Source: Rheinheimera texasensis DSM 17496
GTDB lineage: Bacteria; Pseudomonadota; Gammaproteobacteria; Enterobacterales; Alteromonadaceae
Direction of reading: 5' to 3'
DNA: 64,000 bases
Assembly: GCF_000711985.1 (NCBI RefSeq)
Contig: NZ_KL544006.1
Coordinates: 186,001-250,000 of the forward strand
The translations under genes were made by a program, and so were the position numbers. Of the stretch, positions 38,005-47,065 are shown in pieces (within the stretch, counting starts at the first letter, position 1; every line of letters begins with the position of its first letter). The notes beneath the pieces were generated by a model. The model did no database searches. It saw only the letters and a program-made list of their open reading frames with translations, and was not told the origin of the DNA.

Positions 38005-38532
38005 ATGCCGCAACAACTGGTCGTTACAGCCATCGGTACAGACCGCACAGGGATTGTCAGTCAGCTGGCCCGGCTGGTCACTGACTGCAACTGCAACATT
38101 GTCGACAGCCGGATGGCGATTTTTGGCAATGAATTTACCTTTATCATGCTGTTGTCCGGTGACGCCGCTGCGATCAGCAAAATCGAATATCTGCTGCCAA
38201 GCTCGGCCTTTGAGCTTGATCTGCTGACGATGTCCAAACGTACCAGCGCCTGCACATTGCCGACCTTGTCGGCACCTTATATCGTCGAATACACAGGTAT
38301 TGATCGCGTCGGCACTTTAGGCGCTATCTCGAGTTTGCTGGCAGAACATCAGGTCTATATCGGCGCACTGAAATCTCAGACGCTGCAACCAGACCCGGCC
38401 AAGCCGCCACAAACGCATACCGTGATGACAGTGCAGTTACCGCAAGGCCTCGACAGTGACAAAATCAAACGCTTGTTGCAGGCCAAATTCAATCAGATGC
38501 AACTGCAGGGTCGCTTTGAGCTGCAAAGCTAA
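38005..38532 (+). CDS. gcvR: Glycine cleavage system repressor GcvR
   Basis: In E. coli GcvR binds glycine and holds GcvA in its repressing form. Read from the ATG at 38005 it has 175 residues with two ACT domains (about 1-75, VVTAIGTDRTGIVSQLARLV; about 90-170, VEYTGIDRVGTLGAISSLLAEH). A longer frame from a TTG at 37981 is less likely. Position between dapA (divergent) and bcp (downstream) equals E. coli. Confidence 0.9.
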   Translation: MPQQLVVTAIGTDRTGIVSQLARLVTDCNCNIVDSRMAIFGNEFTFIMLLSGDAAAISKIEYLLPSSAFELDLLTMSKRTSACTLPTLSAPYIVEYTGIDRVGTLGAISSLLAEHQVYIGALKSQTLQPDPAKPPQTHTVMTVQLPQGLDSDKIKRLLQAKFNQMQLQGRFELQS

Positions 38533-38555
38533 GCGCCTTACACACAGGAGTGTTT

Positions 38556-39017
38556 ATGCAAACTTTAACTGCCGGTCAGAGCGCACCGGAATTCTCTTTA
38601 CTGAATCAGTCTGGTGAGCAAGTGACCCTGAAAAGCCTGCTGGCCAATCATCGGGTGCTGTTATATTTCTATCCAAAAGCCATGACGCCGGGCTGTACTG
38701 TGCAGGCTTGTGGCCTGCGCGATATCAAGGCGGAACTGTTAGCGAAAAATGTCGTGGCGGTCGGTGTCAGTACAGATCCGGTGAAAAGCCTGGCGAAGTT
38801 TGTCGAGCGCGACCAACTGAATTTTATGCTGTTATCCGACCCGGAGCACCAGCTGGCTGAGGCTTTTGGCGTCTGGGGTGAGAAGAAGTTTATGGGTAAA
38901 ATCTATGATGGCATTCACCGCATCAGTTTTCTGATCGAGCAGAATGGTGTGATCAGCCAGGTATTTGATACCTTCAAAACCAGCAACCATCATGAGGTGG
39001 TGCTGAAGGCGCTGTAA
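38556..39017 (+). CDS. bcp: Thiol peroxidase Bcp (peroxiredoxin Q)
   Basis: Reduces hydroperoxides using thioredoxin. It has 153 residues (E. coli 156). The active block PKAMTPGCTVQACGLRD holds the peroxidatic Cys and the nearby resolving Cys exactly as in E. coli Bcp. The C-terminal helix HHEVVLKAL matches. AGGAG is five bases before the ATG. It follows gcvR by 23 bases. Confidence 0.97.
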   Translation: MQTLTAGQSAPEFSLLNQSGEQVTLKSLLANHRVLLYFYPKAMTPGCTVQACGLRDIKAELLAKNVVAVGVSTDPVKSLAKFVERDQLNFMLLSDPEHQLAEAFGVWGEKKFMGKIYDGIHRISFLIEQNGVISQVFDTFKTSNHHEVVLKAL

Positions 39018-39069
39018 GCGTTGTTACATTATTATCCCGGTGGCCCGCCACCGGCTCAGGAGCCATGTT

Positions 39070-39678
39070 ATGAAGTTATATTTTGCCCCTGCCGCCTGTT
39101 CGCTGGCTTCCCATATTGCGCTGGAAGAGGCCGGACTTAAACATGAAACCATCCGGGTCGACCTGCGCAGCAAAACCCTGCCCGATGGTACTGATTATCG
39201 CCAGATTTGTCCGCAGGGTTATGTGCCGGCTTTACAGGTGAAAAACGGCGAACTGCTAACCGAAGGCCCTGCCCTGTTGCAATACATTGCTGACCAGGCG
39301 CCAGCGACCAATCTGGCACCGGCCAATGGCAGCTTTGGCCGTTATCGTCTGCAGTCCCTGCTGAATTTTATCGCCACTGAACTGCATAAAAATTTCTCAC
39401 CTTTATTCGACCCAACTGCAGCAGATGTCACCAAGGATGCGGCCCGTCAGCGGCTGTCGCTACGCCTGAGCCAGGCTGAAGCGCAACTGGGCGCACAAAA
39501 CTTTCTGCTCGGCGATTATTTCACCGTCGCAGATGCCTATTTGTTTACGGTGTTAGGCTGGGCGCGGATGGTGCAGGTTGACCTGACCCCCTATCCACAG
39601 CTGCAACAGTTTCAGCAGCGCGTACAAGCCCGCCCCGCGGTGCAACGGGCAATGCTGGTTGAAGGCCTGAAAGTTTAA
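39070..39678 (+). CDS. Beta-class glutathione S-transferase
   Basis: Conjugates or reduces substrates with glutathione. It has 202 residues from the ATG at 39070, with AGGAG eight bases upstream. The thioredoxin-like N-domain begins MKLYFAPAACSLASHIALEEAG, where the Cys is the beta-class catalytic residue; NPQGYVPAL-like CPQGYVPALQV and LTEGPALLQYIAD bind glutathione. The helical C-domain has YFTVADAYLFTVLGWA. It lies between bcp and the aldose dehydrogenase, 52 and 10 bases from them. Confidence 0.93.
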   Translation: MKLYFAPAACSLASHIALEEAGLKHETIRVDLRSKTLPDGTDYRQICPQGYVPALQVKNGELLTEGPALLQYIADQAPATNLAPANGSFGRYRLQSLLNFIATELHKNFSPLFDPTAADVTKDAARQRLSLRLSQAEAQLGAQNFLLGDYFTVADAYLFTVLGWARMVQVDLTPYPQLQQFQQRVQARPAVQRAMLVEGLKV

Positions 39679-39688
39679 GGAGATCTTG

Positions 39689-40792
39689 ATGCGTATATCT
39701 TTACTGGCAATGGCCATGCTGAGTAGCGCCGTTGTCGCAGACCCGGCTTTTATACAGAGCCAGCAAGGCAATTTACGAATTGATACTGTCGCTACTGACC
39801 TGGCGCATCCCTGGGGCATCAGTGTGCTGCCGGATGGCCGTTTACTGGTAACCGAGCGCGACGGTCGGTTGCGTTATATCGATAAAAGCGGTCAGATCAG
39901 CGCGCCGATCACTGGCCTGCCGGCCATTGTCGTGGCCGGCCAGGGCGGTTTGCTCGATGTACTGACCGACAAAGATTTCGCCAGCAATCAGACTATCTAT
40001 TTAAGCTACGCCGAACCTGGTGCCAATAACACCAACAGCACCGCTGTCGCCCGCGCGACGCTCGATGGCCAGACGCTGAAGAATTTCAAAGTCATTTTTA
40101 GCCAGACACCAAAAGTTGACAGCAAATATCACTTCGGCGGCCGCCTGGTACAACAAGCTGATGGTAACCTGTTTGTCACTATGGGCGATCGCGGCAATCA
40201 ACGCGAACTGGTGCAGGACTTGTCAACCTTAGTAGGCAAAGTCGCGCACATCACGCCAGATGGCGCTGCAGCCCCCGGCAACATACTTGCTGAACAGAAA
40301 AAAGCCCAACCGCTGATTTGGTCCTATGGCCACCGCAATATTCAGGGCGCTACCCTGGATGATAATGGCCGGCTCTGGACCCACGAACACGGCCCACAGG
40401 GCGGTGATGAAATCAATATCACTGTTGCCGGTAAAAACTATGGCTGGCCGCTGATTACGTACGGCGAAGAATACGGCGGTGGTGTGATTGGCAAAACCAG
40501 CCAGACCGGGCTGGAACAACCGCTGCACTATTGGGTGCCGTCGATTGCGCCGAGTGGCATGTTGTTTTATCGCGGTGCGATGTTCAGTAAATGGCAGAAT
40601 AACCTGTTGGTTGGCTCGCTGAAATTCGGTCAGCTGGTGCGGCTTGAAATTAAAGACGATAAAGTCACACACGAGGAACGCATCCGTATTGGTGCCCGCG
40701 TTCGGGACGTTGAAGTCGCGCCGGACGGTTCCGTATATTTACTGACTGACGAAGACAAAGGCGCCGTGTTACGCCTGACCCCAGCCGGCTGA
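39689..40792 (+). CDS. PQQ-dependent aldose sugar dehydrogenase (Asd/YliI-like)
   Basis: A soluble periplasmic quinoprotein that oxidises aldoses using PQQ and calcium. It has 367 residues with a signal peptide (about 1-17, AVVA). A six-bladed propeller is expected; the family blocks seen are LAHPWGISVLPDGRLLVTERDG, GLLDVLTDKDF, KYHFGGRLVQQADGNLFVTMGDRG, SYGHRNIQGA, HEHGPQGGDEINI (catalytic His region) and YGWPLITYGEEYGG. AAGGAG sits five bases before ATG 39689. It is 4 bases upstream of the PqqU-like receptor. No PQQ biosynthesis genes are in the window. Confidence 0.94.
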   Translation: MRISLLAMAMLSSAVVADPAFIQSQQGNLRIDTVATDLAHPWGISVLPDGRLLVTERDGRLRYIDKSGQISAPITGLPAIVVAGQGGLLDVLTDKDFASNQTIYLSYAEPGANNTNSTAVARATLDGQTLKNFKVIFSQTPKVDSKYHFGGRLVQQADGNLFVTMGDRGNQRELVQDLSTLVGKVAHITPDGAAAPGNILAEQKKAQPLIWSYGHRNIQGATLDDNGRLWTHEHGPQGGDEINITVAGKNYGWPLITYGEEYGGGVIGKTSQTGLEQPLHYWVPSIAPSGMLFYRGAMFSKWQNNLLVGSLKFGQLVRLEIKDDKVTHEERIRIGARVRDVEVAPDGSVYLLTDEDKGAVLRLTPAG

Positions 40793-40796
40793 TTGC

Positions 40797-42824
40797 ATGC
40801 TGCTGTGGTTACCCGTTGGCGGTATGACTTTGCTTGGCAATCTGGCATTGCCTGGCAGCCTGGCTCCACCAGCCTCTGCTGCGCCTGAGTCCATTGAGCG
40901 CATCGCCGTGTCTACCGGCCCTTTGCCGGTCAGCTGGCTGCAAAGCCCGGCCGCGCTCAGTGTGCAACCGCTTAATCCAACGCTGCAAACCGACGCACTA
41001 GCCTTATTGCAGGGTATCGCCGGTTTGCAGGTGGATGTGCGCTCTAATCTGGCGCAGGACAGCCGCCTCAGCCTGCGTGGTTTTGGCAGCCGCAGCAGCT
41101 TTGGTGTCAGAGGCCTGCGCATGACGCTGGACGGCATTCCGTTGACGACGCCGGATGGGCAAACCCAACCCAGTGCCTTATTCACTGCCGATCTCGCCGC
41201 AGTGTCTGTGCTCAAAGGCCCTTTTGCCGCTTTGTACGGCAATGCCGCCGGTGGTGTGGTGGCTTTTGACAGTAAACCGACCGAGCCGGGTCTGCTGCAG
41301 CTGCAGCAACAACATAGCAGCACCATGCGTCAGCAACTGCTGCGCGCGGACAGCGACTTTGGCAGCCTGATGCTGCAACAGACCGACTTTCAGGGGATAC
41401 GCCCGCATAACCGTGCTGAACGTCAGGCCGCACTTTGGAAACATCAGTGGCAGCTTGGGGATGATATCCGGCTAAACGCCCGCTTCGACTGGAGCCGCGA
41501 CCCACGCCTCGATGACCCCGGCGCTTTAACGCTGACCGAATGGCAAACGAACCCCTTGCAGACTTCAGCGCTTGCCAGCCGGTTTGACAGCCACAAAAGC
41601 ACCCGTCAGCATCAGGCTGGTATCAGTGTGCAAAGCAGCGACTGGCAGTTCAGCAGTTATCTGACTTCGCGGCAAATCAATCAGTTGCTAACGCAAAGCG
41701 GCGAAGCTATCAGTAGCAGCGGTGGTATTGTGCAGCTATCTCGGCAAATGGCCGGCTTGCAATGGCAACAGCAACACCAATGGCAAGAATTGGCCTGGCA
41801 GTGGGGATTGAGCCATGAACAAAGCCGTGATGAGCGTCAGGGGTATGTCAATCAGTTCGGTCAGGCCGGCGCACTACGCCGCGACGATCGCAGCGACAGC
41901 CGAAGTCAGGATGCGACGCTGCGGCTGAGTTATGCGTTGACACCGTCGTTGTCTTTATTCGCCGGAGGCCGACTGGCGTTTTTAAAATTTTCCAGTCAGG
42001 ACTATTTTGTTGTGCCGGGCAATCCGGATGACAGTGGCGACAAAAGCCAGCAAGGCCATGCCCATGCACTTGGCTTTTCCTATGCACTGACCGACGAATT
42101 ATCCTGGCACGCCAGTACAGGCCGTGGTTTTGAAAGCCCAACCCTGACCGAAATGGCCTATCAGCGCAATGGCAGTGGCCTCAATCTGCAATTAGCACCG
42201 GCGCAGAACCGGCAATGGGACAGTGGTCTGAAATGGCTGCGGCAGGAACACAACGGTGAACGCAGCCTGCTCCAGTTCGATACCTTTTTTCTTACCAGCA
42301 GCAATGAATTGGTCGTAGACATCAGCAGCGGCGGCCGTACTGTGTTTAAAAATGCGGCGGGGACCAGACGCCAAGGTACAGAATTGACTTTGCAACGGCA
42401 CTGGGCATCTGGCTGGCAAGCCGAATATAGTTTCAGCTATCTGGATGCGGTTTATGACAATCCGTCTGATCCCAGCCACGGCTTGCAACTGCCCGGTGTT
42501 GCCAGTAACCAACACGCGCTGCGGCTTAGTTTCGCACCAGGTGAGCACTGGTTTGCGGCGGCCGGTTATCGTCGGCTTAGTCGGGTTGCTGTCGATGACC
42601 GCCATGCACAGTTTGCACCGGGTTATGGCCTGTTTGATCTGCAGACCGGCTGGTCAGGTCAGGCCGGCGCTTTGCAATGGCGTGTTGATTTGTCTGCGCA
42701 GAATCTGACCGATGAGCAGTATGTCGGCGCCGTGGTGGTGAACCAGAGTTCGGGCCGCAGCTTTGAGCCTGGAATACCGCGCCAACTGAGTGCTGGAATC
42801 CAGCTCAGTTTTCAGTTACCCTAA
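40797..42824 (+). CDS. pqqU: TonB-dependent receptor, PqqU (YncD)-like PQQ importer
   Basis: A 675-residue outer-membrane receptor with a signal peptide (about 1-29, ASA), a plug (about 45-165) and a 22-strand barrel. It aligns closely with E. coli YncD/PqqU, recently shown to import PQQ: LSLRGFGSRSSFGVRGLRMTLDGIP, PDGQTQ, LKGPFAALYGNAAGGV, DDPGALTLTEWQTNPLQ, VPGNPDDSGD, GRGFESPTLTEMAY, VVDISSGGRTVFKNAAGTRRQG. The TonB-box is not obvious from reading. Coupled to the PQQ dehydrogenase with a 4-base gap. Specificity for PQQ is inferred from homology and context. Confidence 0.92.
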   Translation: MLLWLPVGGMTLLGNLALPGSLAPPASAAPESIERIAVSTGPLPVSWLQSPAALSVQPLNPTLQTDALALLQGIAGLQVDVRSNLAQDSRLSLRGFGSRSSFGVRGLRMTLDGIPLTTPDGQTQPSALFTADLAAVSVLKGPFAALYGNAAGGVVAFDSKPTEPGLLQLQQQHSSTMRQQLLRADSDFGSLMLQQTDFQGIRPHNRAERQAALWKHQWQLGDDIRLNARFDWSRDPRLDDPGALTLTEWQTNPLQTSALASRFDSHKSTRQHQAGISVQSSDWQFSSYLTSRQINQLLTQSGEAISSSGGIVQLSRQMAGLQWQQQHQWQELAWQWGLSHEQSRDERQGYVNQFGQAGALRRDDRSDSRSQDATLRLSYALTPSLSLFAGGRLAFLKFSSQDYFVVPGNPDDSGDKSQQGHAHALGFSYALTDELSWHASTGRGFESPTLTEMAYQRNGSGLNLQLAPAQNRQWDSGLKWLRQEHNGERSLLQFDTFFLTSSNELVVDISSGGRTVFKNAAGTRRQGTELTLQRHWASGWQAEYSFSYLDAVYDNPSDPSHGLQLPGVASNQHALRLSFAPGEHWFAAAGYRRLSRVAVDDRHAQFAPGYGLFDLQTGWSGQAGALQWRVDLSAQNLTDEQYVGAVVVNQSSGRSFEPGIPRQLSAGIQLSFQLP

Positions 42825-42889
42825 ACACCTTTTCACAGGACAGATTTCCGCAAGGATCAAGACACAGTCAGCGGCCACTCAGAAGTAAG

Positions 42890-43744
42890 ATGCGGATGCT
42901 CACTATGTTAAAACAATGCTTGTTGGTCCTGCTGCTCTGGATCCTGCCATCAGCGCTGACGCCGCTGTTCGCAGCACCGCCACTGCGGGCAGACATGCCG
43001 GTGCTCAAGCTTGCGATGTACCACAGCCCACCTTATTACTTTACCGAAAACGTTGCCGAGCCTTATGGTTTGTCGATCGATTTACTGAAACCGGCGGCGC
43101 GCCAGCTTGGCCTGCGGATTGAAATTGTCACTTGCCCTTTTCCACGCTGTCTGAAACTGGCGGAACAGGGTGAAGTTGATATTGTGGCTGGCCTGATCAG
43201 AACCGATGAGCGCGAAAGCTACCTGCATTTTATCCAGCCGGCGATGATGAATTTTGTCTCTTCTTTTGTGTTTTACAGCCGGCACAGTCAAAGCCATGAC
43301 ATCCATTCGGTTAAAGACCTGACCGGTCGCAGCGTGACCGTTATGCGCGATGCTGCTTATTTCCCGGCTTTTGACCAAGCCGCTGATTTTCAAAGGGTTC
43401 CGGTTAATTCTGAAGCAAAAGCACTGGAACTGGTCTATAAAGGCCGGGCTGACTATGCGATTACCATCGAACAAACCGCCGCCGGTTCATTTGTGGAAGC
43501 TGGCCTTACACTCGCCGATTTAAAACGCCAGCCTTATCATGTGAATCAGCATATTCGCGGTTATCTGGCATTTTCCCGCCAATCCCCCAATTTTCAGTTA
43601 GCGGCTAAACTGGAACAAATGCTGGAACAGCAATATCGTGCCGGTATGTTTCACCTGCTGTGGCAAAAATACCACTTGCCGGCTATCCCGACTCAGACGC
43701 AAAAGTCTGCAACAACACCTTTAATAGCGACGCCAGCGGAATAG
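42890..43744 (+). CDS. Periplasmic solute-binding protein family 3 (orphan)
   Basis: A 284-residue SBP_bac_3-type binding protein with a signal peptide (about 1-30; hydrophobic QCLLVLLLWILPSALTPLFAAP). Family blocks are LKLAMYHSPPYYFTE, YGLSIDLLKPAARQLG, LAEQGEVDIVAGLIRTDERE and VKDLTGRSVTVMRDAAYFP. No permease or ATPase is nearby, so transport is doubtful; many such orphans act as signals or sensors. Its last 62 bases overlap the AI-2E family gene on the other strand. The ATG 42890 lacks a strong ribosome site; ATGs at 42896 and 42905 are alternatives. Confidence 0.83.
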   Translation: MRMLTMLKQCLLVLLLWILPSALTPLFAAPPLRADMPVLKLAMYHSPPYYFTENVAEPYGLSIDLLKPAARQLGLRIEIVTCPFPRCLKLAEQGEVDIVAGLIRTDERESYLHFIQPAMMNFVSSFVFYSRHSQSHDIHSVKDLTGRSVTVMRDAAYFPAFDQAADFQRVPVNSEAKALELVYKGRADYAITIEQTAAGSFVEAGLTLADLKRQPYHVNQHIRGYLAFSRQSPNFQLAAKLEQMLEQQYRAGMFHLLWQKYHLPAIPTQTQKSATTPLIATPAE

Positions 43745-44732
43745 CCAACACCACACCCCAAAAGCCGAACAAACCACCAAATACCAATACAGCCAACATA
43801 ATATAAAACGGGTTAATATCGACCACACGGCCAAATAACCAGGGCACCAGCAAATATGCATCAAGCACTTGCAACAACAGATAGCAGAATAAAATCCAGC
43901 TGCTGGTGCTGCTGAGTCCCCACTGACCGATAGTCACCAGCACTACGGGGACAGTGACCACGGCGATGCCGAGGTAAGGAATAAACACCGACAAGCCCAC
44001 CAACAACGCCAGTAGCAAGGCATATGGCAGCGCAAACAGGCTGAACAGCAAATAACAACAACACGCCAGCAACACCAGCTCCAGTAATTTCCCCTGAATG
44101 TAGCCAAGCAGCTGATGGTCCAACTGCCGCCAGACCGGTGTTAATATCGCACTGCTGGCTGGAAACTGGCGCTGCAGACCAGTGAGCAATGCTGTTTTGT
44201 CTTTCAGCAGAAAAAACATCATCATCGGTAATAACACCAGATACACCAGCAGGTAAAACACGCCGGCCACACCGGTCAGCGACGAAGTCAGCAGTGTATT
44301 GAGGAAATTCAGGCTCTGCCCTTCCAGCCGCTGCAACAACAAAGCGAGCTGACGTTCGCTGAGCCAGCCAGGCTGTGCCGAACCCAGCTGGTCCAGATAC
44401 TGTTGTCCGATCGCCGTGAGTTCGGGCAAAGCCTGCCAAAACGCCTGTGCTTGTTGCCATACCAGTGGAAACAGTGTGGCTATCAACCACCACATCAATG
44501 CAATCAAGGCCAACATGGTCAGGGCCACTGCATCAACCCTGCGCATGGGCAGCCGCTGTAGCCACGAAACCGGCCTATCCAGCAGATAAGCAGCACCCAG
44601 CGCCAGAAACACCGGCATTAAGACATCCGCGAAATACAGCGTGATCCCAAGCAACACCGAGAGGTTAAGTAGCAGCATAAACGGCGGCGACCCGTCGAGA
44701 CTGTGCCGCAACGACGACCAGATATTACGCAT
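43683..44732 (-). CDS. AI-2E family transporter (PerM/YdiK-like)
   Basis: A 349-residue membrane protein with about eight membrane helices, of the PF01594 family, whose members include TqsA and the putative permease PerM. Blocks: YFADVLMPVFLALGAAYLLDRPVSWL near the N-terminus, LPMMMFFLLKDKTALLTGL in the middle, and FIPYLGIAVVTVPVVLV and NPFYIMLAVLVFGGLFGFWGVVLAIPLASLLKVLL at the end. The substrate is unknown; AI-2 export is proven only for some members. It diverges from the unknown gene at 44944. Confidence 0.9.
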   Translation of the reverse strand: MRNIWSSLRHSLDGSPPFMLLLNLSVLLGITLYFADVLMPVFLALGAAYLLDRPVSWLQRLPMRRVDAVALTMLALIALMWWLIATLFPLVWQQAQAFWQALPELTAIGQQYLDQLGSAQPGWLSERQLALLLQRLEGQSLNFLNTLLTSSLTGVAGVFYLLVYLVLLPMMMFFLLKDKTALLTGLQRQFPASSAILTPVWRQLDHQLLGYIQGKLLELVLLACCCYLLFSLFALPYALLLALLVGLSVFIPYLGIAVVTVPVVLVTIGQWGLSSTSSWILFCYLLLQVLDAYLLVPWLFGRVVDINPFYIMLAVLVFGGLFGFWGVVLAIPLASLLKVLLQTFASESG

Positions 44733-44859
44733 TTGATACTCCTGCCTGCAGGTCTGTCTTGCTTGTAGTCGCGGTTCCCGCCAGAATGAACAGGCTCCGC
44801 GCAGGAAAAGCCACGCCGGCTAGTCAACAGCCGCAGAAGTTGTGATACATTTTAACTCT

Positions 44860-44940
44860 ATGACAAAACAGCTGCTTTTGCCGGAATTCACCAGCGACGC
44901 GGCGCAAAAAGCCACCATCCGGCGCGGCCAGGAGGAATAG
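44860..44940 (+). CDS. Small upstream ORF (26 codons), in frame with the next gene
   Basis: ATG 44860 runs 26 codons to a TAG (44938-44940), one codon before the start of the 223-residue gene, and in its frame. The ORF has no clear ribosome site. It could be a leader, a relic of a longer N-terminus, or chance. Confidence 0.3.
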   Translation: MTKQLLLPEFTSDAAQKATIRRGQEE

Positions 44941-44943
44941 TTC

Positions 44944-45615
44944 ATGTCGCAAAATGGCAACAGACACAAATTACCGCCAAATCCTACGCTCAAAGACATC
45001 AACTGGTACAAAAAACAGATTAACTGGGGCGAGCTGCCGCCGTTTTATCACATGGTGTCTCAGTCTCTGGGTGAATCCGAAGGCTTGCTGACGCATGGTT
45101 TTGACACTGCAGTGAAAAAAATCATCGATAAACGCAATTGGAATCTGCAGTTACTGGGCGGTTATATCGATGACAATCAGGAGATCCATTGTGACAACAA
45201 GCCGCGTATCGCCTTATATCAGGTTTTTTCTGAACGCGGCTTTGAACTTCACGCTATCCCCTATGCCAAAGACCAGGAGATCGACCAGTATGTCAAAGGC
45301 AACCGGTTGATGGAGTTTAATCTGTGGGACCCGGTATCGATGCGGTTGTTGTTGCGGGTCAACCAATTACATAAATTTATCGGATATTACTTTGAACACG
45401 GTGATGAAGCAGATTTCGCATTGATCCTGCATGCTCACAAAACGGTGCACAAAGTGATTCAATTCATGCAGCAACATGTCAATGTGCAGAAAGTCGAAGG
45501 CGTTACTATCAAGGCGTTTTTCGAAGCACAGGAAAAACGCCTGGGTCAGGCGGATGCCGATGCGCTGCAACTGCAAGGGTTGAAATCCGGTATCCAAGGT
45601 GAGCAGAAGAAGTAG
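44944..45615 (+). CDS. Unknown conserved-looking protein upstream of bepA
   Basis: A 223-residue soluble protein that I do not recognise. It is preceded by a strong AGGAGG ribosome site. Features: basic N-terminus (GNRHKLPPNPTLKDINWYKKQINWGELPPFYHMVSQSL), a region rich in aromatic and acidic residues, and a helical C-terminus (AHKTVHKVIQFMQQHVNVQKVEG...). There is no signal peptide or membrane segment. Its stop TAG is directly followed by the bepA ATG, so the two are co-transcribed and possibly linked in function, but BepA is periplasmic while this appears cytoplasmic. Confidence 0.7.
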   Translation: MSQNGNRHKLPPNPTLKDINWYKKQINWGELPPFYHMVSQSLGESEGLLTHGFDTAVKKIIDKRNWNLQLLGGYIDDNQEIHCDNKPRIALYQVFSERGFELHAIPYAKDQEIDQYVKGNRLMEFNLWDPVSMRLLLRVNQLHKFIGYYFEHGDEADFALILHAHKTVHKVIQFMQQHVNVQKVEGVTIKAFFEAQEKRLGQADADALQLQGLKSGIQGEQKK

Positions 45616-47058
45616 ATGACGTATCTCCTGAAAATTGCGTTTTGTTCAATGTTCGTGCTGCCTTTCACTGCGGCAGCAGTAAATTCCACCGCCTTACCTG
45701 ATTTAGGCACCAACGCCTTCTCCAGTTTGTCACCGGAAAAAGAAAAAATTATCGGCGACATGATGCTGAAGCAAACCCGCTCGCAACTGCCGATGGTCAA
45801 TGACCCTTTGTTAGACGAATATCTGCATACCCTGGGACAAGGGCTGGTTGCGAAAGCGGAAGGTGTGCGTTTTCCATTCTCTTTCTCCTGGGTCAACAGC
45901 CCGGAAATTAACGCTTTTGCTATGCTCGGCGGCAATATAGTTTCAAATACAGGCACGCTGGCTGCCGCTGACAGCGAAAGTGAATTTGCCTCAGTCATGT
46001 CACATGAAATCGTGCACGTGACGCAGCGCCACATTGCGCGGGCGGTCGAAGCAAAATCACAGAATGCGCCGCTGACGATGGCATCCCTGCTTGGCTCAAT
46101 CCTGCTGACTATCGCCAATCCGGAAGCCGGTATGGCGGGTTTGATGGCGACCCAGGGTGTCGCTGCGCAGCAAGCGATTAATTTTACCCGCAGCAATGAA
46201 CAGGAAGCCGATCGCATTGGCATTCAGTTGTTAGCCAAAGGCGGCTATGACCCCTATGCCATGCCGGAGTTTTTCAACAAGCTCAGCGAAAAAACCCGGT
46301 TCAGTAATACTCAGTTGGCGTTTTTATATACTCACCCGCTGTCACAGGCGCGGATCAGCGATTCACGGGTACGGGCTGAACAATTCGAGCGGCGTTTTGT
46401 GCCGGACAGCAGCGATTTCGCCCTGGCGAAGGCAAGGGTCTGGGCGCGTTATCAGTTAAAAGGCAAAGATGCGCTGGCCTATTTTCAGAAAAAGGTCGCG
46501 ACGCCAGGCGGCAATACCAAAGCCAACCAATATGGCTTGGCTCTGGCCTTATTCGACAGCGGTGATGTCAGCGCCGCCGAACAAATCCTGTTGAAACTGC
46601 GCGCACATGACGACAAAAATCTGTTTTATATCGATGCGATGACCGATGTTTATATTCAGTCTGGTCGCACCGAAAAGGCTCTGCAGTTGCTGGAACAGGA
46701 ATATTTGCTGCGGCCAAACAATCAGGTGATCACGCTGAACTATGCCAATGCAGCACTGGCGGCCAAATCCGAACGGCTGGCGCTACACTTGCTGAAAAAT
46801 CTGCTGTATTTCAAACCTGATACCTATCTGGCTTACGAAATGCTCATCGATGTCTATAAATCAATGAATGATATGGCGAAATATTTTGAAGCCCGGGCCG
46901 ATCTGTATTACCAGCTGGCAATTTATCCCAAAGCGATTGACGATATTAACGAAGCGTTGAACCGCTTAGCTGCCACCGACAAGTTGGAAAGCCGGCGGCT
47001 GGAAGCGAAGAAAAAGCAGTGGCAGGCCGAATTTACCCGCTTAAAACAATTAAACTGA
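45616..47058 (+). CDS. bepA: Periplasmic chaperone/protease BepA (YfgC)
   Basis: A periplasmic M48 zinc metallopeptidase that assists or degrades stalled outer-membrane proteins such as LptD. It has 480 residues (E. coli 487): a signal peptide (about 1-21), a protease domain with HEIVH (130-134; third ligand E197 in NEQEADR), a TPR C-terminal half (about 290-480) and an LPMVNDPLLDEYLHTLGQGLV start as in the family. It follows the unknown gene with no gap, and precedes the ArsC-like gene by 7 bases, as in E. coli (bepA-yfgD). Confidence 0.95.
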   Translation: MTYLLKIAFCSMFVLPFTAAAVNSTALPDLGTNAFSSLSPEKEKIIGDMMLKQTRSQLPMVNDPLLDEYLHTLGQGLVAKAEGVRFPFSFSWVNSPEINAFAMLGGNIVSNTGTLAAADSESEFASVMSHEIVHVTQRHIARAVEAKSQNAPLTMASLLGSILLTIANPEAGMAGLMATQGVAAQQAINFTRSNEQEADRIGIQLLAKGGYDPYAMPEFFNKLSEKTRFSNTQLAFLYTHPLSQARISDSRVRAEQFERRFVPDSSDFALAKARVWARYQLKGKDALAYFQKKVATPGGNTKANQYGLALALFDSGDVSAAEQILLKLRAHDDKNLFYIDAMTDVYIQSGRTEKALQLLEQEYLLRPNNQVITLNYANAALAAKSERLALHLLKNLLYFKPDTYLAYEMLIDVYKSMNDMAKYFEARADLYYQLAIYPKAIDDINEALNRLAATDKLESRRLEAKKKQWQAEFTRLKQLN

Positions 47059-47065
47059 GACCCCC

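Noticed and set aside
43861-44493. 210-codon second frame within the AI-2E transporter gene
   Set aside because: Same strand, different frame of a well-matched membrane protein gene; no sign of a real protein.
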